64,000 nt of DNA from Rhodoplanes sp963724735 (GTDB lineage Bacteria > Pseudomonadota > Alphaproteobacteria > Rhizobiales > Xanthobacteraceae): assembly GCA_963724735.1 (NCBI GenBank), contig CAVRVX010000027.1:1-64000 (forward strand), written 5' to 3'. Below, piece after piece: positions 17,173 through 25,837 of the stretch (positions within the stretch are counted from its first letter, which is position 1; every line of letters starts with the position of its first letter). The translations under genes were made by a program, and so were the position numbers. A model generated the notes under the pieces. That model was not told the origin of the DNA and searched no databases. It saw nothing but the letters and a program-made list of their open reading frames with translations.

Positions 17173-17742
17173 CTATTCAGCGGCCATTGCGACGGCGGGA
17201 GCTCCGTCCGGCGTGGGCGACGCCGGTTCGCGCGGCGGGTTGGCGAGGAAGGCGACCAGGCGATCCATTCCGACGCGTGCGATCTTGCGGATCAGCTGAT
17301 CGTCGGCTGCCGCCCAGGTGGTGCGGCCGGCGCCGGTCATCGGCTCCTCGCCCGACAGGCGGCGGGCGCGCTGCTGATTGGCGTCGTAGACATCCCAAAC
17401 CCATTGGACGACGGAGCGCTTGGAATACACGATGGTGGCCGCGTAGATGCGGACGCGATACTGGGCCGGCGCGCCGCGCGAAACAACCGCGATCTGGCGG
17501 GCTCCGGCTTCCTCCGCAAGACTTTGCACCAGCTTGGTATAAATGCTCTCGGGCGGCCCGTCGATCAATTCGAAGGCGATGGTCGGTCCGCGTGCGCCGG
17601 ATATCGGCATGGGCGCTTGCGCCGTCGTCGAATTGCACGCCGCCGCGCCCAGCGCCAGCAGCAACGCCGCGCCCAGACTGACCCATCGCGCATATGTATT
17701 TGGCCGCGGCGCGCCGGCGCGCCGTCGCACTCCCCCGTCCAT
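17173..17742 (-). CDS. Predicted lipoprotein of unknown function
   Basis: Starting at 17742 (MDGGVRRRAGAP), the 189-aa product has a twin-Arg-like basic start, a hydrophobic core (SLGAALLLALGA) and a lipobox ending LGAAAC, so it should be lipidated and anchored in the envelope. The mature part has an FELIDGPPESIYTKLVQSLAEEA segment and a VQWVWDVYDANQQRARRLSGEE segment; related proteins are common in rhizobia but I know no function. The open frame extends to 17907 without family support, overlapping pgeF. It is codirectional with the downstream prs and follows pgeF, so it may be in the pgeF-midA-lgt transcription unit. Confidence 0.72.
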   Translation of the reverse strand: MDGGVRRRAGAPRPNTYARWVSLGAALLLALGAAACNSTTAQAPMPISGARGPTIAFELIDGPPESIYTKLVQSLAEEAGARQIAVVSRGAPAQYRVRIYAATIVYSKRSVVQWVWDVYDANQQRARRLSGEEPMTGAGRTTWAAADDQLIRKIARVGMDRLVAFLANPPREPASPTPDGAPAVAMAAE

Positions 17743-17860
17743 TGACACCCCCACGGCTTGATGCGTAGGCCCGCCGAAACAAGCCTCGCGGGCGGATTGA
17801 TCCGCCTCATGAGCCGATCCGAAATTTACTCTTTCGAGCCGCCACGGTCCAGCGAAAGCG

Positions 17861-18640
17861 TCACCCAGGCGCAAGCGCAATCGCGTTGAGATGCCGGCCG
17901 TAGTCAACTTCGCCTAAATGGGTCATGCGCCGGTAGCTGTAGAAACGCGTAGCGTCGGCGTACGTACAAACCCCGATATCCTCGACGCTCATCACCTCGG
18001 CGCGGGCGAGTCGCGCAGCGATGTAGCCAGCCAGGTCGAACATCGCCCGACCCGCCCGCGGCGACGGGGCAAAGAAACGCCGGTTGCCGCGCTCCTCGGA
18101 CAGGAACTGATCCACGACTTCCGGCCCGACCTCGTAGTTGGGTTGACGGATCATCGGGCCGATCGCCGCGACGATGCGCGCGCGCCGCGCGCCCAATTGC
18201 TCCATCGCGTCGATCGTCGCATCGGTGACCCCGGCAAGCGCGCCCCGCCATCCTGCGTGCGCGGCTCCAATCACCCGGGCCGTGGCGTCGGCCAACAGCA
18301 CCGGCCCGCAGTCGGCGGTCGAGGCGGCGATGGCGAGCCCCGGCCGACGCGTGACGACCGCATCCGCGCGCGGGCGCGTATCGGTCGGCCACGGCTCGTC
18401 GGCGACGACGACGTCGGGCGAATGCACCTGGTACATCGTGACAAGATGCTCCGGCTCCACGCCCAGCGCGCCCGCCATGCGGGCGCGGTTTTCCGCAACC
18501 CGGTGCGGTTCATCAGCCGAGCCGACGCCGGCGTTCAGGCTGGCATAGACGCCTTCGGAGACGCCGCCCGCCCGGGTGAAGAAGGCGTGGCGAACCGCAG
18601 GCAAGGCGGCAAGCGAGCGGGACTGGAGAAACATCGTCAT
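17861..18640 (-). CDS. pgeF: Purine nucleoside phosphorylase / laccase-domain protein (YfiH)
   Basis: A 259-aa YfiH/CNF1-like protein. Bacterial members cleave wrong dipeptides from peptidoglycan precursors (PgeF) or act as zinc-dependent purine nucleoside phosphorylases; which applies here cannot be told. The metal-binding blocks are clear: MYQVHSPDVV, STADCGPVLLAD and GAAHAGWRGALAGV, plus the C-terminal GRHLNAIAL. Its start overlaps the stop of the preceding methyltransferase gene by 4 bases, indicating an lgt-midA-pgeF operon, an order usual in rhizobia. Confidence 0.9.
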   Translation of the reverse strand: MTMFLQSRSLAALPAVRHAFFTRAGGVSEGVYASLNAGVGSADEPHRVAENRARMAGALGVEPEHLVTMYQVHSPDVVVADEPWPTDTRPRADAVVTRRPGLAIAASTADCGPVLLADATARVIGAAHAGWRGALAGVTDATIDAMEQLGARRARIVAAIGPMIRQPNYEVGPEVVDQFLSEERGNRRFFAPSPRAGRAMFDLAGYIAARLARAEVMSVEDIGVCTYADATRFYSYRRMTHLGEVDYGRHLNAIALAPG

Positions 18641-19725
18641 GGATCGAATCCTGGAAACGGTCCAAGTCTTGAGTCGCAGAGCGCGAGCACTTTGAACAGA
18701 GTTCCCATGCCGGTCGGGGCGGACGCGGTGAGACGCGCAAGCGCCGTCTCGACGGCGACGGCTTGCGCCGGCGCCGCCGATTTCAGCGCCGCCGCCCGTA
18801 TATCGATGCCGAGCCGCCGCAAGAAAAGACCCTGCGTGATCGGCCCGAAGGTGCGTGCGCCCGCACGTTCGGCCTCCGAACGCAGGGCGGCGAAATCGAC
18901 ATGGGCGGTGAGGTCAGCTTCACCCGGCGCGGCAAGCACGTCGGCGTAAGCGTGACCGCGCACGGCCTGCAGGGTGTCGCCCAGTCCGCTTTCGGCGTGG
19001 CCGTAGTCGATGATCAGCGCAGCGCCGCGGTCGGCGACGCGGGCGGCGAGCGCCCGCACCGCATCGGCGCAGCGCCACTCGAAGATTGCGCCGGGCTCCG
19101 CCTCGGCATCGAGAGGGCGCGGAATGCGGGCCGCGATCGTAGGAGAGGGGCTCGGCGTCGCCGCGAATGCAAGCGCCCCGCGCTCATCGAGGCCGATCAG
19201 GCGCTCATGCCAGCCGTCCGCGCTCCTGACCGCCTGATGAACCGGCAGTGCGTCGAAAAATTCGTTGGCGAGAATGATGGCGGGGCCGGCGGGGACATCG
19301 GTCAGGCTGCGATGCCAGGCGATTGGCACGCCGGACGCCGCGAGCGCTGCGCGCTGCCTCGTTTCGAGCGCGGGGCTCGTCTCGACGAGGTGCACCGACA
19401 CTGCCGAGCAGAAGGCCGGCAGCGTTCGCGCCGCCCGCAAGGCGTCGGCCATCATGGCGCCGCGACCAGGGCCTAGCTCGATCAGCCGCGCGCCCGGCGG
19501 CGAGCCCATCTGCTGCCAGACGGTTGCAGCCCACAGGCCGAGCAACTCGCCGAACATCTGGCTGATCTCCGGCGCGGTGATGAAGTCGCCGGCGCGCCCG
19601 ATCGGATCGCGGTTCATGTAATAGCCGTGCTCGGGGTGAGCGAGACACAGCGCCATGTAGCGGGAAACCGGGATCGGTCCGCTTGTCGAGATGATGGCGC
19701 GCAACTCGGCTTGCAGCGCGGACAT
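18637..19725 (-). CDS. SAM-dependent methyltransferase, MidA/NDUFAF7 family
   Basis: A 362-aa homologue of mitochondrial NDUFAF7 (MidA), which dimethylates an arginine of the complex I 49-kDa subunit during assembly. The start at 19725 (MSALQAELRAIISTSGPIPV) is conserved in the family. Motifs: FMALCLAHPEHGYYM-like YMALCLAHPEHGYYMNRDP, the SAM loop LIELGPGRGAMMADALRA, ANEFFDALPVHQ, and the late IIDYGHAESGLGDTLQAV and GPITQGLFLRRLGI. It lies 10 bp after lgt and overlaps pgeF, so the three are probably one unit. Confidence 0.9.
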   Translation of the reverse strand: MSALQAELRAIISTSGPIPVSRYMALCLAHPEHGYYMNRDPIGRAGDFITAPEISQMFGELLGLWAATVWQQMGSPPGARLIELGPGRGAMMADALRAARTLPAFCSAVSVHLVETSPALETRQRAALAASGVPIAWHRSLTDVPAGPAIILANEFFDALPVHQAVRSADGWHERLIGLDERGALAFAATPSPSPTIAARIPRPLDAEAEPGAIFEWRCADAVRALAARVADRGAALIIDYGHAESGLGDTLQAVRGHAYADVLAAPGEADLTAHVDFAALRSEAERAGARTFGPITQGLFLRRLGIDIRAAALKSAAPAQAVAVETALARLTASAPTGMGTLFKVLALCDSRLGPFPGFDP

Positions 19726-19735
19726 CGGTCCCGTC

Positions 19736-20560
19736 TCAGGCCTTCCGCAGCGGCGGGCGCGACAGCGCAATCGCGATGAAGACGAGCCCCGCAAGGAACA
19801 GCGGAATGGAGAGCAGCATTCCCATTGTCAGGCCGCCCCACAAGAAGCCGAGCTGCGGGTCGGGCTCGCGAAAGAACTCGCAAAAGAAGCGCATCAACGC
19901 ATAGAGGCAGGCAAACGCACCGACGATCAGGCCCGACCGCTTGAGCGCGCCGGCCCGCACCATCAGCGTGAGAATGGCGAGCAGGACGAGGCCCTCGAGC
20001 GCAGCTTCGTAAAGCTGGCTCGGGTGGCGCGGAAACGGGCCTGCGTTCGGGAAAATGATGCCCCAGGGCACGTCCGCCGCGCGGCCCCACAATTCGCCAT
20101 TGATGAAATTGGCGAGCCGCCCGAGAAACAAGCCGATCGGCCCGACCGCGCAGGTGACATCCCCGAGCGATAGGAAGGAGATGCCACAATTCCACGAAAA
20201 CAGCGCCGCGGCCAGCACGCAACCCGTAAAGCCGCCATGGAAGGACATGCCGCCCTTCCACAACTGTAGGATTTCGAGCGGATGCGCGGCGAAGAAGGGA
20301 AAATTGTAGAACAGCACGTAGCCGGCGCGCCCGCCGAGAATAATGCCAAGCGTCACCCAGAGAACGAAGTCGTCATAGTCGGCGACCGTCATGGGCGGCT
20401 CGCCGCCCCATAGCTGAGCGTTCGCGATCAACCGGCGCGCATAGAGCCACCCGAGGAGAATGCCGGCGATATAGGCGAGCGCATACCAGCGGATCGCAAA
20501 CGGCCCGATGCTGACCAGCACCGGATCGATTGCGGGAAAGGGGAGGACCAGCACGGGCAT
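19736..20560 (-). CDS. lgt: Prolipoprotein diacylglyceryl transferase
   Basis: Inner-membrane enzyme that transfers diacylglycerol to the lipobox Cys of prolipoproteins, the first step of lipoprotein maturation. The 274-aa protein has about seven membrane segments and the Lgt signature GRLANFINGELWGR (catalytic loop). GGMSFHGGFTGC is the family's conserved HGG block, and the C-terminal ALMRFFCEFFREPDPQLGF is also conserved. It is the first gene of the lgt-midA-pgeF set and is divergent from the ubiK-type gene. Full length. Confidence 0.96.
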   Translation of the reverse strand: MPVLVLPFPAIDPVLVSIGPFAIRWYALAYIAGILLGWLYARRLIANAQLWGGEPPMTVADYDDFVLWVTLGIILGGRAGYVLFYNFPFFAAHPLEILQLWKGGMSFHGGFTGCVLAAALFSWNCGISFLSLGDVTCAVGPIGLFLGRLANFINGELWGRAADVPWGIIFPNAGPFPRHPSQLYEAALEGLVLLAILTLMVRAGALKRSGLIVGAFACLYALMRFFCEFFREPDPQLGFLWGGLTMGMLLSIPLFLAGLVFIAIALSRPPLRKA

Positions 20561-20788
20561 GGGCGTCCTTCGGCGGGCGCTTGATGGGACGCGATCGGCG
20601 CTACGTCAAGCACGACGCGCCGCGCGGGCCTTGCGTCACCGGGCGCAGATCGCCATTGTTCCATGCGGAACGCGCCGGCGCATCGTCCCGCCGTTTAGAC
20701 TGATTCGACGGAGACGATGCGACACGCGACAACAGCGACAGAAAAACGGTAATTCCGATTGCATCGGCACCTCTTCCGGAGCGCAAGC

Positions 20789-21055
20789 ATGACCCAGACG
20801 AGCAACAGGTTCTTCGATGAGATCGCGCGATTGATGAACGATGCGGCGGGCGTCGCGCAAGGGGTGCGGCGGGAGTTCGAGACCCTCATGCGAACCCAGG
20901 GCGAAAAGATTTTGCGCGAGATGGACGTGGTCCGGCGCGAGGATTTCGAGGCGGTCCAGGACATGGCGCGCCTGGCCCGCGAGGAGAATGATGCGCTCAA
21001 GGCGCGTGTCGCAGCGATCGAGGCGAAGCTCGGCATGAGCGGCGGCGAAGGCTGA
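20789..21055 (+). CDS. UbiK-type accessory factor (BMFP domain)
   Basis: An 88-aa small helical protein starting MTQTSNRFFDEIARLMNDAAG. The central part has the BMFP pattern (ethods of QGVRREFETLMRTQGEKIL, then VVRREDFEAVQDMARLARE) and a C-terminal coiled coil (NDALKARVAAIEAKL). In Escherichia coli UbiK is an assembly factor for the aerobic ubiquinone-biosynthesis complex; in Brucella the homologue is membrane-fusogenic in vitro. It precedes rplY and has an independent promoter region shared with divergent lgt. Confidence 0.85.
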   Translation: MTQTSNRFFDEIARLMNDAAGVAQGVRREFETLMRTQGEKILREMDVVRREDFEAVQDMARLAREENDALKARVAAIEAKLGMSGGEG

Positions 21056-21127
21056 TCCCTGGCGCTATGCGCGCCATAGCGGTGGCGCGGCGCCCGCGCA
21101 GCGCCGCCGAGGCGCGGGCGCGGTTTC

Positions 21128-21157
21128 TTGTCAATGCAGGCTGTCCTGTTCTATAAG
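21128..21157 (+). promoter_or_regulatory. Candidate sigma-70-type promoter of rplY
   Basis: TTGTCA at 21128-21133 and TATAAG at 21152-21157 are separated by 18 bases. The boxes are more AT-rich than their surroundings and lie about 130 bp before the rplY start. Prediction by eye only. Confidence 0.4.
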
Positions 21158-21159
21158 CC

Positions 21160-21220
21160 GCCCACCCGTGGCTGCGCTGGGTGTGGGCTTTCGGCCGCGC
21201 GCCCGGCCGCGGGGTTTTTT
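21160..21220 (+). promoter_or_regulatory. Structured rplY leader with hairpins and T-tract
   Basis: Downstream of the candidate promoter, GCCCACCC can pair with GGGTGTGGGC, and CGGCCG pairs with CGGCCG across a 6-base loop. CGGGG and six T follow, ending at 21220, 65 bp before the rplY ATG. The arrangement resembles an intrinsic terminator inside a leader, i.e. possible attenuation by the encoded L25 protein; it might instead only end transcription from the ubiK-type gene. Confidence 0.35.
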
Positions 21221-21284
21221 CATTCGTCGATGCGAATAACGGGTCGCCGCGGGCGGCCATGAGGCGTCAAGGAAGGATGCGACG

Positions 21285-22016
21285 ATGGCGAGCGTCAATG
21301 AACTGAAGGCTGTGGCCCGGCCGGAGGCCGGCAAAGGGGCCGCGCGCGCCGTGCGTCGCGAGGGCCGTGTGCCGGGCGTGATCTATGGCGACAATCAGCC
21401 GCCGCTCGGCATTTCGCTCGATCAGGACGAGCTGCGCCAGCGCATTTTCGGCGGCCGGTTTCTCACCAGCATTTTCGAGATCGAGGTCGACGGGGCCAGG
21501 TACCGCGTGATCCCTCGCGATTTTCAGCTCGATCCGGTCCGCGACCGCCCGCTGCATGTCGACTTTATGCGGCTCGGCAAGGGCGCGACCATCCGCGTGC
21601 GGGTGCCCGTTCGGGTGCGCAACGCCGAGCTTGCTCCCGGCGTAAAGCGCGGCGGCACGGTCAATATCGTCGCGCATACGATCGAGTTGCGCTGCCCGGC
21701 CGAGGCGATCCCGGAGGCCATCGAGGTCGATCTGACCGGACTGGAAATCAACTATTCCAAGCATCTGAGCGATATTGAGCTGCCGGCCAATGTGCGCGTC
21801 ATTGGCCAAGCCGACCCCACGCTCGTGACCATCGTGCCGCCGTCCGGATATGCAGAAGAGATGAAGGCGGCGCAGGAGGCGGCGGCTGCTGCTGCAGCTG
21901 CGGCGGCTGCGCCGGCAGCTCCCGGCGCGGCGGCTCCGGGCGCGGCGGCGGCTCCGGGCGCGGCGGCAGCGCCCGCTGCCGGCGCCAGCGGCGCTGCCGA
22001 AAAGGAAAAGAAGTGA
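21285..22016 (+). CDS. rplY: Ribosomal protein bL25 / Ctc-type
   Basis: 5S-rRNA-binding protein of the large ribosomal subunit, long (CTC) form. The 243-aa protein starts MASVNELKAVARPEAGKGAARAVRR in part, with the L25 N-terminal beta-barrel to about residue 95 (GRVPGVIYGDNQPPLGISLD, RDFQLDPVRDRPLHVDFMRL). The C-terminal Ctc domain runs to about 195 (PEAIEVDLTGLEINYSKHLS). The last about 45 residues are an Ala/Gly/Pro repeat tail (AAPGAAAAPG units), low-complexity and presumably disordered. The gene is followed by pth 38 bp downstream, the usual rplY-pth-ychF order. Confidence 0.95.
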   Translation: MASVNELKAVARPEAGKGAARAVRREGRVPGVIYGDNQPPLGISLDQDELRQRIFGGRFLTSIFEIEVDGARYRVIPRDFQLDPVRDRPLHVDFMRLGKGATIRVRVPVRVRNAELAPGVKRGGTVNIVAHTIELRCPAEAIPEAIEVDLTGLEINYSKHLSDIELPANVRVIGQADPTLVTIVPPSGYAEEMKAAQEAAAAAAAAAAAPAAPGAAAPGAAAAPGAAAAPAAGASGAAEKEKK

Positions 22017-22054
22017 GGCGGCCGCTCGGGTAGGCACTCCGATCGGGGGCGGCC

Positions 22055-22696
22055 ATGCGGCTTCTGGTCGGGCTCGGCAATCCGGGCCAGCGCTACGCCG
22101 GCAACCGGCACAATATCGGCTTCATGATGGCCGACGCGATCGCCCGCCGCCACGGCTTTGCGCCCTGGCGGCGGCGGTTTCACGGGCTTACGGCAGAAGG
22201 GCAGATTGCCGGCGAGCGTATCCTTCTGCTCAAGCCCGAAACCTACATGAACGACTCGGGCCGCGCGGTCGCCGAGGCAGCCCAGTTCTACAAGCTGGAG
22301 CCCGCCGATATCGTCGTCTTCCACGACGAGATCGACCTTCCGCCGGGCAAGGTCCGGGTCAAGGCCGGGGGCGGGACCGCCGGCCACAATGGCCTGCGAT
22401 CGGTCGCCGGCCATATCGGCGGCGATTTTCACCGCGTTCGGATCGGCGTCGGCCACCCGGGTATCCGTGAGCTGGTCGAGTATTACGTACTCCAGGATTT
22501 CGCCAAAGCCGACCGCGAATGGGTCGAGGCGCTGTGCGAAACCGTTGCGGAGAATGCCGCTCTCATCGCCAAGGGTCAGGATGCGAGCTTTCAAAACAAG
22601 GTGCACCTCGCGATGCAGGCGAAGGGTTTTCTTCGTGGTGACGGAGACTTGAAGGACGATCCGCAGGCGCCCTCGAAACCGTCGGACCGGGCATGA
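22055..22696 (+). CDS. pth: Peptidyl-tRNA hydrolase
   Basis: Frees tRNA from peptidyl-tRNA that drops off ribosomes. The 213-aa protein has the canonical MRLLVGLGNPGQRYAGNRHNIG start (catalytic His of NRHNIGF near residue 20), the substrate-binding Asn of KPETYMNDSG, and FHDEIDLPPGKVRVKAGGGTAGHNGLRS. A C-terminal extension of about 20 residues beyond the usual length is hydrophilic. A GGGGGCGG ribosome site precedes the ATG. Between rplY and ychF. Confidence 0.96.
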   Translation: MRLLVGLGNPGQRYAGNRHNIGFMMADAIARRHGFAPWRRRFHGLTAEGQIAGERILLLKPETYMNDSGRAVAEAAQFYKLEPADIVVFHDEIDLPPGKVRVKAGGGTAGHNGLRSVAGHIGGDFHRVRIGVGHPGIRELVEYYVLQDFAKADREWVEALCETVAENAALIAKGQDASFQNKVHLAMQAKGFLRGDGDLKDDPQAPSKPSDRA

Positions 22697-22764
22697 TAAA
22701 GCGCACGAAAACGACGGGCTAACCGCTTTAAAAAACTAATTTTTTCATTCCTGATGAGACCACC

Positions 22765-23862
22765 ATGGGCTTCAAATGCGGTATTGTCGGCCTGCCCAAT
22801 GTCGGCAAGTCGACCCTGTTCAATGCGCTGACTGCGACGGCAGCGGCGCAGGCGGCGAATTATCCCTTCTGCACCATCGAACCGAATGTGGGCGAGGTGG
22901 CGGTGCCCGATGCGCGCCTCGACGTGATCGCCGGCCTCGCCAAGTCGGGCGCGATCGTGCCGACGCGGCTTGCCTTCGTGGACATCGCAGGCCTCGTGCG
23001 CGGCGCCTCCAAAGGGGAGGGGCTCGGCAACCAGTTCCTCGCCAATATTCGCGAGGCCGATGCGATCGTCCACGTTGTCCGCTGCTTCGACGATTCGGAC
23101 GTGACTCACGTCGAAGGGCGCATCGACCCGATCGCCGACATCGAGACGGTCGAGACCGAACTGATGCTGGCCGATCTCGAAAGCCTGGAGCGGCGGGTCG
23201 ACCTCCTGGAAAAGAGGGCGAAAACAGGCGACCGGGAGGCGAAGGAGACGCTCTCGCTCGTCAATCGCGCGCTCGCCCTGCTGCGCGCCGGCAAGCCTGC
23301 GCGACTGGTCGAGCGCCGCCCCGAGGAGGAGAGGGTGTTCCGCCTGCTCGGTCTGCTGACGGCCAAGCCGGTGCTCTACGTGGCCAATGTCGACGAGGCC
23401 GCGGCGGCCACAGGCAACGCCTATTCGCGCGCGGTCGAAGCGCGCGCCGCCGAGGAGGGAGAGGGCGTGGTCGTCATCTCGGCCCAGATCGAGGCGGAGA
23501 TCGCCGTGCTTCCGCGCGAGGAACGGGCCGAATATCTCGCCGCGATCGGCCTGGCCGAGCCCGGTCTCGACCGCCTCATTCGGGCGGGCTACGCCCTGCT
23601 TGGCCTGGTCACATTCTTTACCGCCGGGCCCAAGGAATCACGGGCCTGGACGGTCACCCGCGGGACGAAGGCCCCGCAGGCGGCGGGAACGATCCATACC
23701 GACTTCGAACGCGGCTTCATTCGCGCCGAGACCATCGCCTATGAGGACTATGTCGGCCTTGGCGGCGAGGCGGGGGCGCGCGAGGCCGGCAAGATGCGGC
23801 TCGAGGGCAAAGATTATGCGGTCGCCGACGGCGACGTGATGCATTTCCGGTTCGCCACCTGA
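22765..23862 (+). CDS. ychF: Redox-regulated ATPase YchF (Obg-related)
   Basis: A 365-aa P-loop NTPase of the Obg family that hydrolyses ATP rather than GTP and associates with ribosomes and stress responses. Motifs: Walker A GLPNVGKSTLFNAL, switch regions PFCTIEPNVG and FVDIAGLVRGASKGEGLGN, the modified NKxD-type position in YVANVDE, and the C-terminal TGS-like domain (FFTAGPKESRAWTV, THTDFERGFIRAE-like IHTDFERGFIRAET). Full length. An AT-rich stretch (AAAAAACTAATTTTTT) just upstream probably belongs to its promoter. Confidence 0.96.
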   Translation: MGFKCGIVGLPNVGKSTLFNALTATAAAQAANYPFCTIEPNVGEVAVPDARLDVIAGLAKSGAIVPTRLAFVDIAGLVRGASKGEGLGNQFLANIREADAIVHVVRCFDDSDVTHVEGRIDPIADIETVETELMLADLESLERRVDLLEKRAKTGDREAKETLSLVNRALALLRAGKPARLVERRPEEERVFRLLGLLTAKPVLYVANVDEAAAATGNAYSRAVEARAAEEGEGVVVISAQIEAEIAVLPREERAEYLAAIGLAEPGLDRLIRAGYALLGLVTFFTAGPKESRAWTVTRGTKAPQAAGTIHTDFERGFIRAETIAYEDYVGLGGEAGAREAGKMRLEGKDYAVADGDVMHFRFAT

Positions 23863-23962
23863 TCACGCAAGAAAACTGCGATTGATCGCGGTTTGGAGGG
23901 CACAATCGAGCCTTGTACAGCGCCCGCCTGCTCCCTAACTACCTCCAAGCAGGAGGGCTGCC

Positions 23963-24409
23963 ATGGATCCGCTCAAACTCATTGCAATCGACCACGAGGA
24001 CCTCGACGTGGTCGCGACCCATCTTCAGGATGCGGTGGTCAGGATTGGCGACATTCACTGGCGGCCACGGGAAAAGCGGCTGGTTTTGGGCCTTAACCGC
24101 TTTGACTGGGAATGCGCTCTCTGCGGTCAACCCCATTTCCAACGCCGCCGCACCGCCTTGCGGTTCGAGCGGGTGACCGCCTGCAAGTGCCGGAACATGC
24201 GGGCGCAGGACAAGGAGATGGTGCTGAACCTGCTGACGATCGAATTTGAGGAGAGCGACCCGCCCGGCGGCAGCATCATCTTCGTTTTCTCGGGCGGAGC
24301 CGAGCTGCGGGTCGATGTCGAGTGCCTGGAGGCGGAGCTTGCCGACCTCGGCCCGGTGTGGGATACGACCTGCTGTCCGGCGCACGGGGACGATCTGACG
24401 ATCGCTTAG
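23963..24409 (+). CDS. DUF2948 family protein
   Basis: A 148-aa protein of the DUF2948 family, restricted mainly to alphaproteobacteria and typically placed just before hisD, as here. Recognisable by PLKLIAIDHEDLDVVATHLQ and the conserved FDWECA and RRRTALRFERV stretches. It has several cysteines (CALCGQ, CKC, TTCCPAHGD), but they are not clearly arranged as a metal site. Function unknown. An AGGAGGGCTGCC ribosome site precedes the ATG. Confidence 0.88.
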   Translation: MDPLKLIAIDHEDLDVVATHLQDAVVRIGDIHWRPREKRLVLGLNRFDWECALCGQPHFQRRRTALRFERVTACKCRNMRAQDKEMVLNLLTIEFEESDPPGGSIIFVFSGGAELRVDVECLEAELADLGPVWDTTCCPAHGDDLTIA

Positions 24410-24541
24410 CCGCGATCCATCGCCCGCGGCGCGTCTTGACCGGTCTGACGACGGGCCGAAAGTTAACCACCGTTATTGTCCTAAAGCCCCGCTGCGGTGA
24501 CGGGGTTTCCCGGCTTGCGGGAGCGTCGTGCCGACTGGGCC

Positions 24542-25837
24542 ATGCCGATCCGTCTCAATACGCGCGAGCCCGATTTTCAACAGCGCTTCCGTGCGTTCCT
24601 CGCGACCAAGCGCGAGACCGCGCCGGATATCGAGGCGGATGTGCGCGCGATCATCGCCGATGTGGTCGCCCGCGGCGACCGGGCGCTGATCGACCTCACC
24701 CGCAAATTCGACCGCGTAGACTTGTCCGAGAGCGGGCTGCGGGTTGCGCCGTCGGAGATCGAGGCTGCGGTCTGGGCTTGCGACCCCACGCAGCTTTCGG
24801 CGCTCCGGCTCGCGCGCGAGCGGATCGAGGCGTACCATCGGCGGCAACTCCCCGACGACGAGCGGTTCACGGACGCGCTCGGGGTCGAGCTGGGTTATCG
24901 CTGGCGTCCGGTCGCCGCGGTCGGCCTCTATGTGCCGGGCGGGACCGCGGCCTATCCTTCGTCCGTGCTGATGAATGCGGTCCCGGCAAAGGTCGCGGGC
25001 GTGCCGCGTCTCGTCATGGTCGTGCCGACCCCCGATGGCGCGCTGAATCCGCTCGTGCTCGCCGCAGCGGACCTCGCCGGCGTCGATGAAATCTACCGCA
25101 TCGGCGGCGCCCAGGCCGTGGCGGCGCTCGCCTATGGCACCGCGACCATCGCGCCGGTCGACAAGATCGTCGGGCCCGGCAACGTCTATGTGGCGGCAGC
25201 GAAGCGCCTTGTCTTCGGCAAGGTCGGAATCGACATGATCGCCGGGCCGTCGGAGGTGTTGATCATAGCTGACCGTGAGGCCAATCCCGATTGGATCGCG
25301 GCCGATCTCCTCGCCCAGGCGGAGCACGACGCCGCCGCGCAGGCCATTCTCGTCACCGACGACGACGATCTTGCCGGCTCCGTGGATCGCTCGATCGCCG
25401 CGCAGCTTGCGACCCTGCCACGCAGGGAGATCGCCGCCGCCTCCTGGCGTGACTTCGGAGCGATCATCCGCGTGCGTACGCTCGACGAAGCGCCGGCGCT
25501 GGTCGATGCGCTTGCGCCGGAGCATCTCGAAATCGCCGCGCGCGGAGGCGAGCAACTCGCCGAGGCGGTGAACCACGCGGGCGCTATTTTCATCGGCCAG
25601 CACACGCCGGAAGCGATCGGCGACTACGTCGCGGGGTCGAACCACGTGCTGCCGACCGCGCGGTCGGCGCGCTTCTCCTCGGGGCTGGGCGCGCTCGATT
25701 TCATGAAGCGCACATCGATCCTCAGATGCGGGCCCGATCAGCTTGCTGCGCTCGGTCCCGCCGCGGTAGCGCTTGCCGAGGCTGAGGGACTTGCCGCGCA
25801 TGCGCGCTCGATCGCCATTCGGTTGAACTCACGATGA
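24542..25837 (+). CDS. hisD: Histidinol dehydrogenase
   Basis: Zinc-dependent NAD enzyme that carries out the last two steps of histidine synthesis, histidinol to histidine. The 431-aa protein starts at 24542 (MPIRLNTREPDFQQRF). Diagnostic segments: GYRWRPVAAVGLYVPGGTAAYPSS, the family signature IDMIAGPSEVLIIAD, zinc ligands in AQAEHDAAAQ, EHLEIAA, and a late GSNHVLPTARSARFSSGLG. It overlaps the UPF0262 gene by 4 bases (ATGA), so translation is likely coupled. Confidence 0.96.
   Translation: MPIRLNTREPDFQQRFRAFLATKRETAPDIEADVRAIIADVVARGDRALIDLTRKFDRVDLSESGLRVAPSEIEAAVWACDPTQLSALRLARERIEAYHRRQLPDDERFTDALGVELGYRWRPVAAVGLYVPGGTAAYPSSVLMNAVPAKVAGVPRLVMVVPTPDGALNPLVLAAADLAGVDEIYRIGGAQAVAALAYGTATIAPVDKIVGPGNVYVAAAKRLVFGKVGIDMIAGPSEVLIIADREANPDWIAADLLAQAEHDAAAQAILVTDDDDLAGSVDRSIAAQLATLPRREIAAASWRDFGAIIRVRTLDEAPALVDALAPEHLEIAARGGEQLAEAVNHAGAIFIGQHTPEAIGDYVAGSNHVLPTARSARFSSGLGALDFMKRTSILRCGPDQLAALGPAAVALAEAEGLAAHARSIAIRLNSR

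Noticed and set aside
22720..22750. Terminator in the AT-rich stretch before ychF
   Set aside because: AAAAAACTAATTTTTT has no GC stem; more likely part of a promoter.
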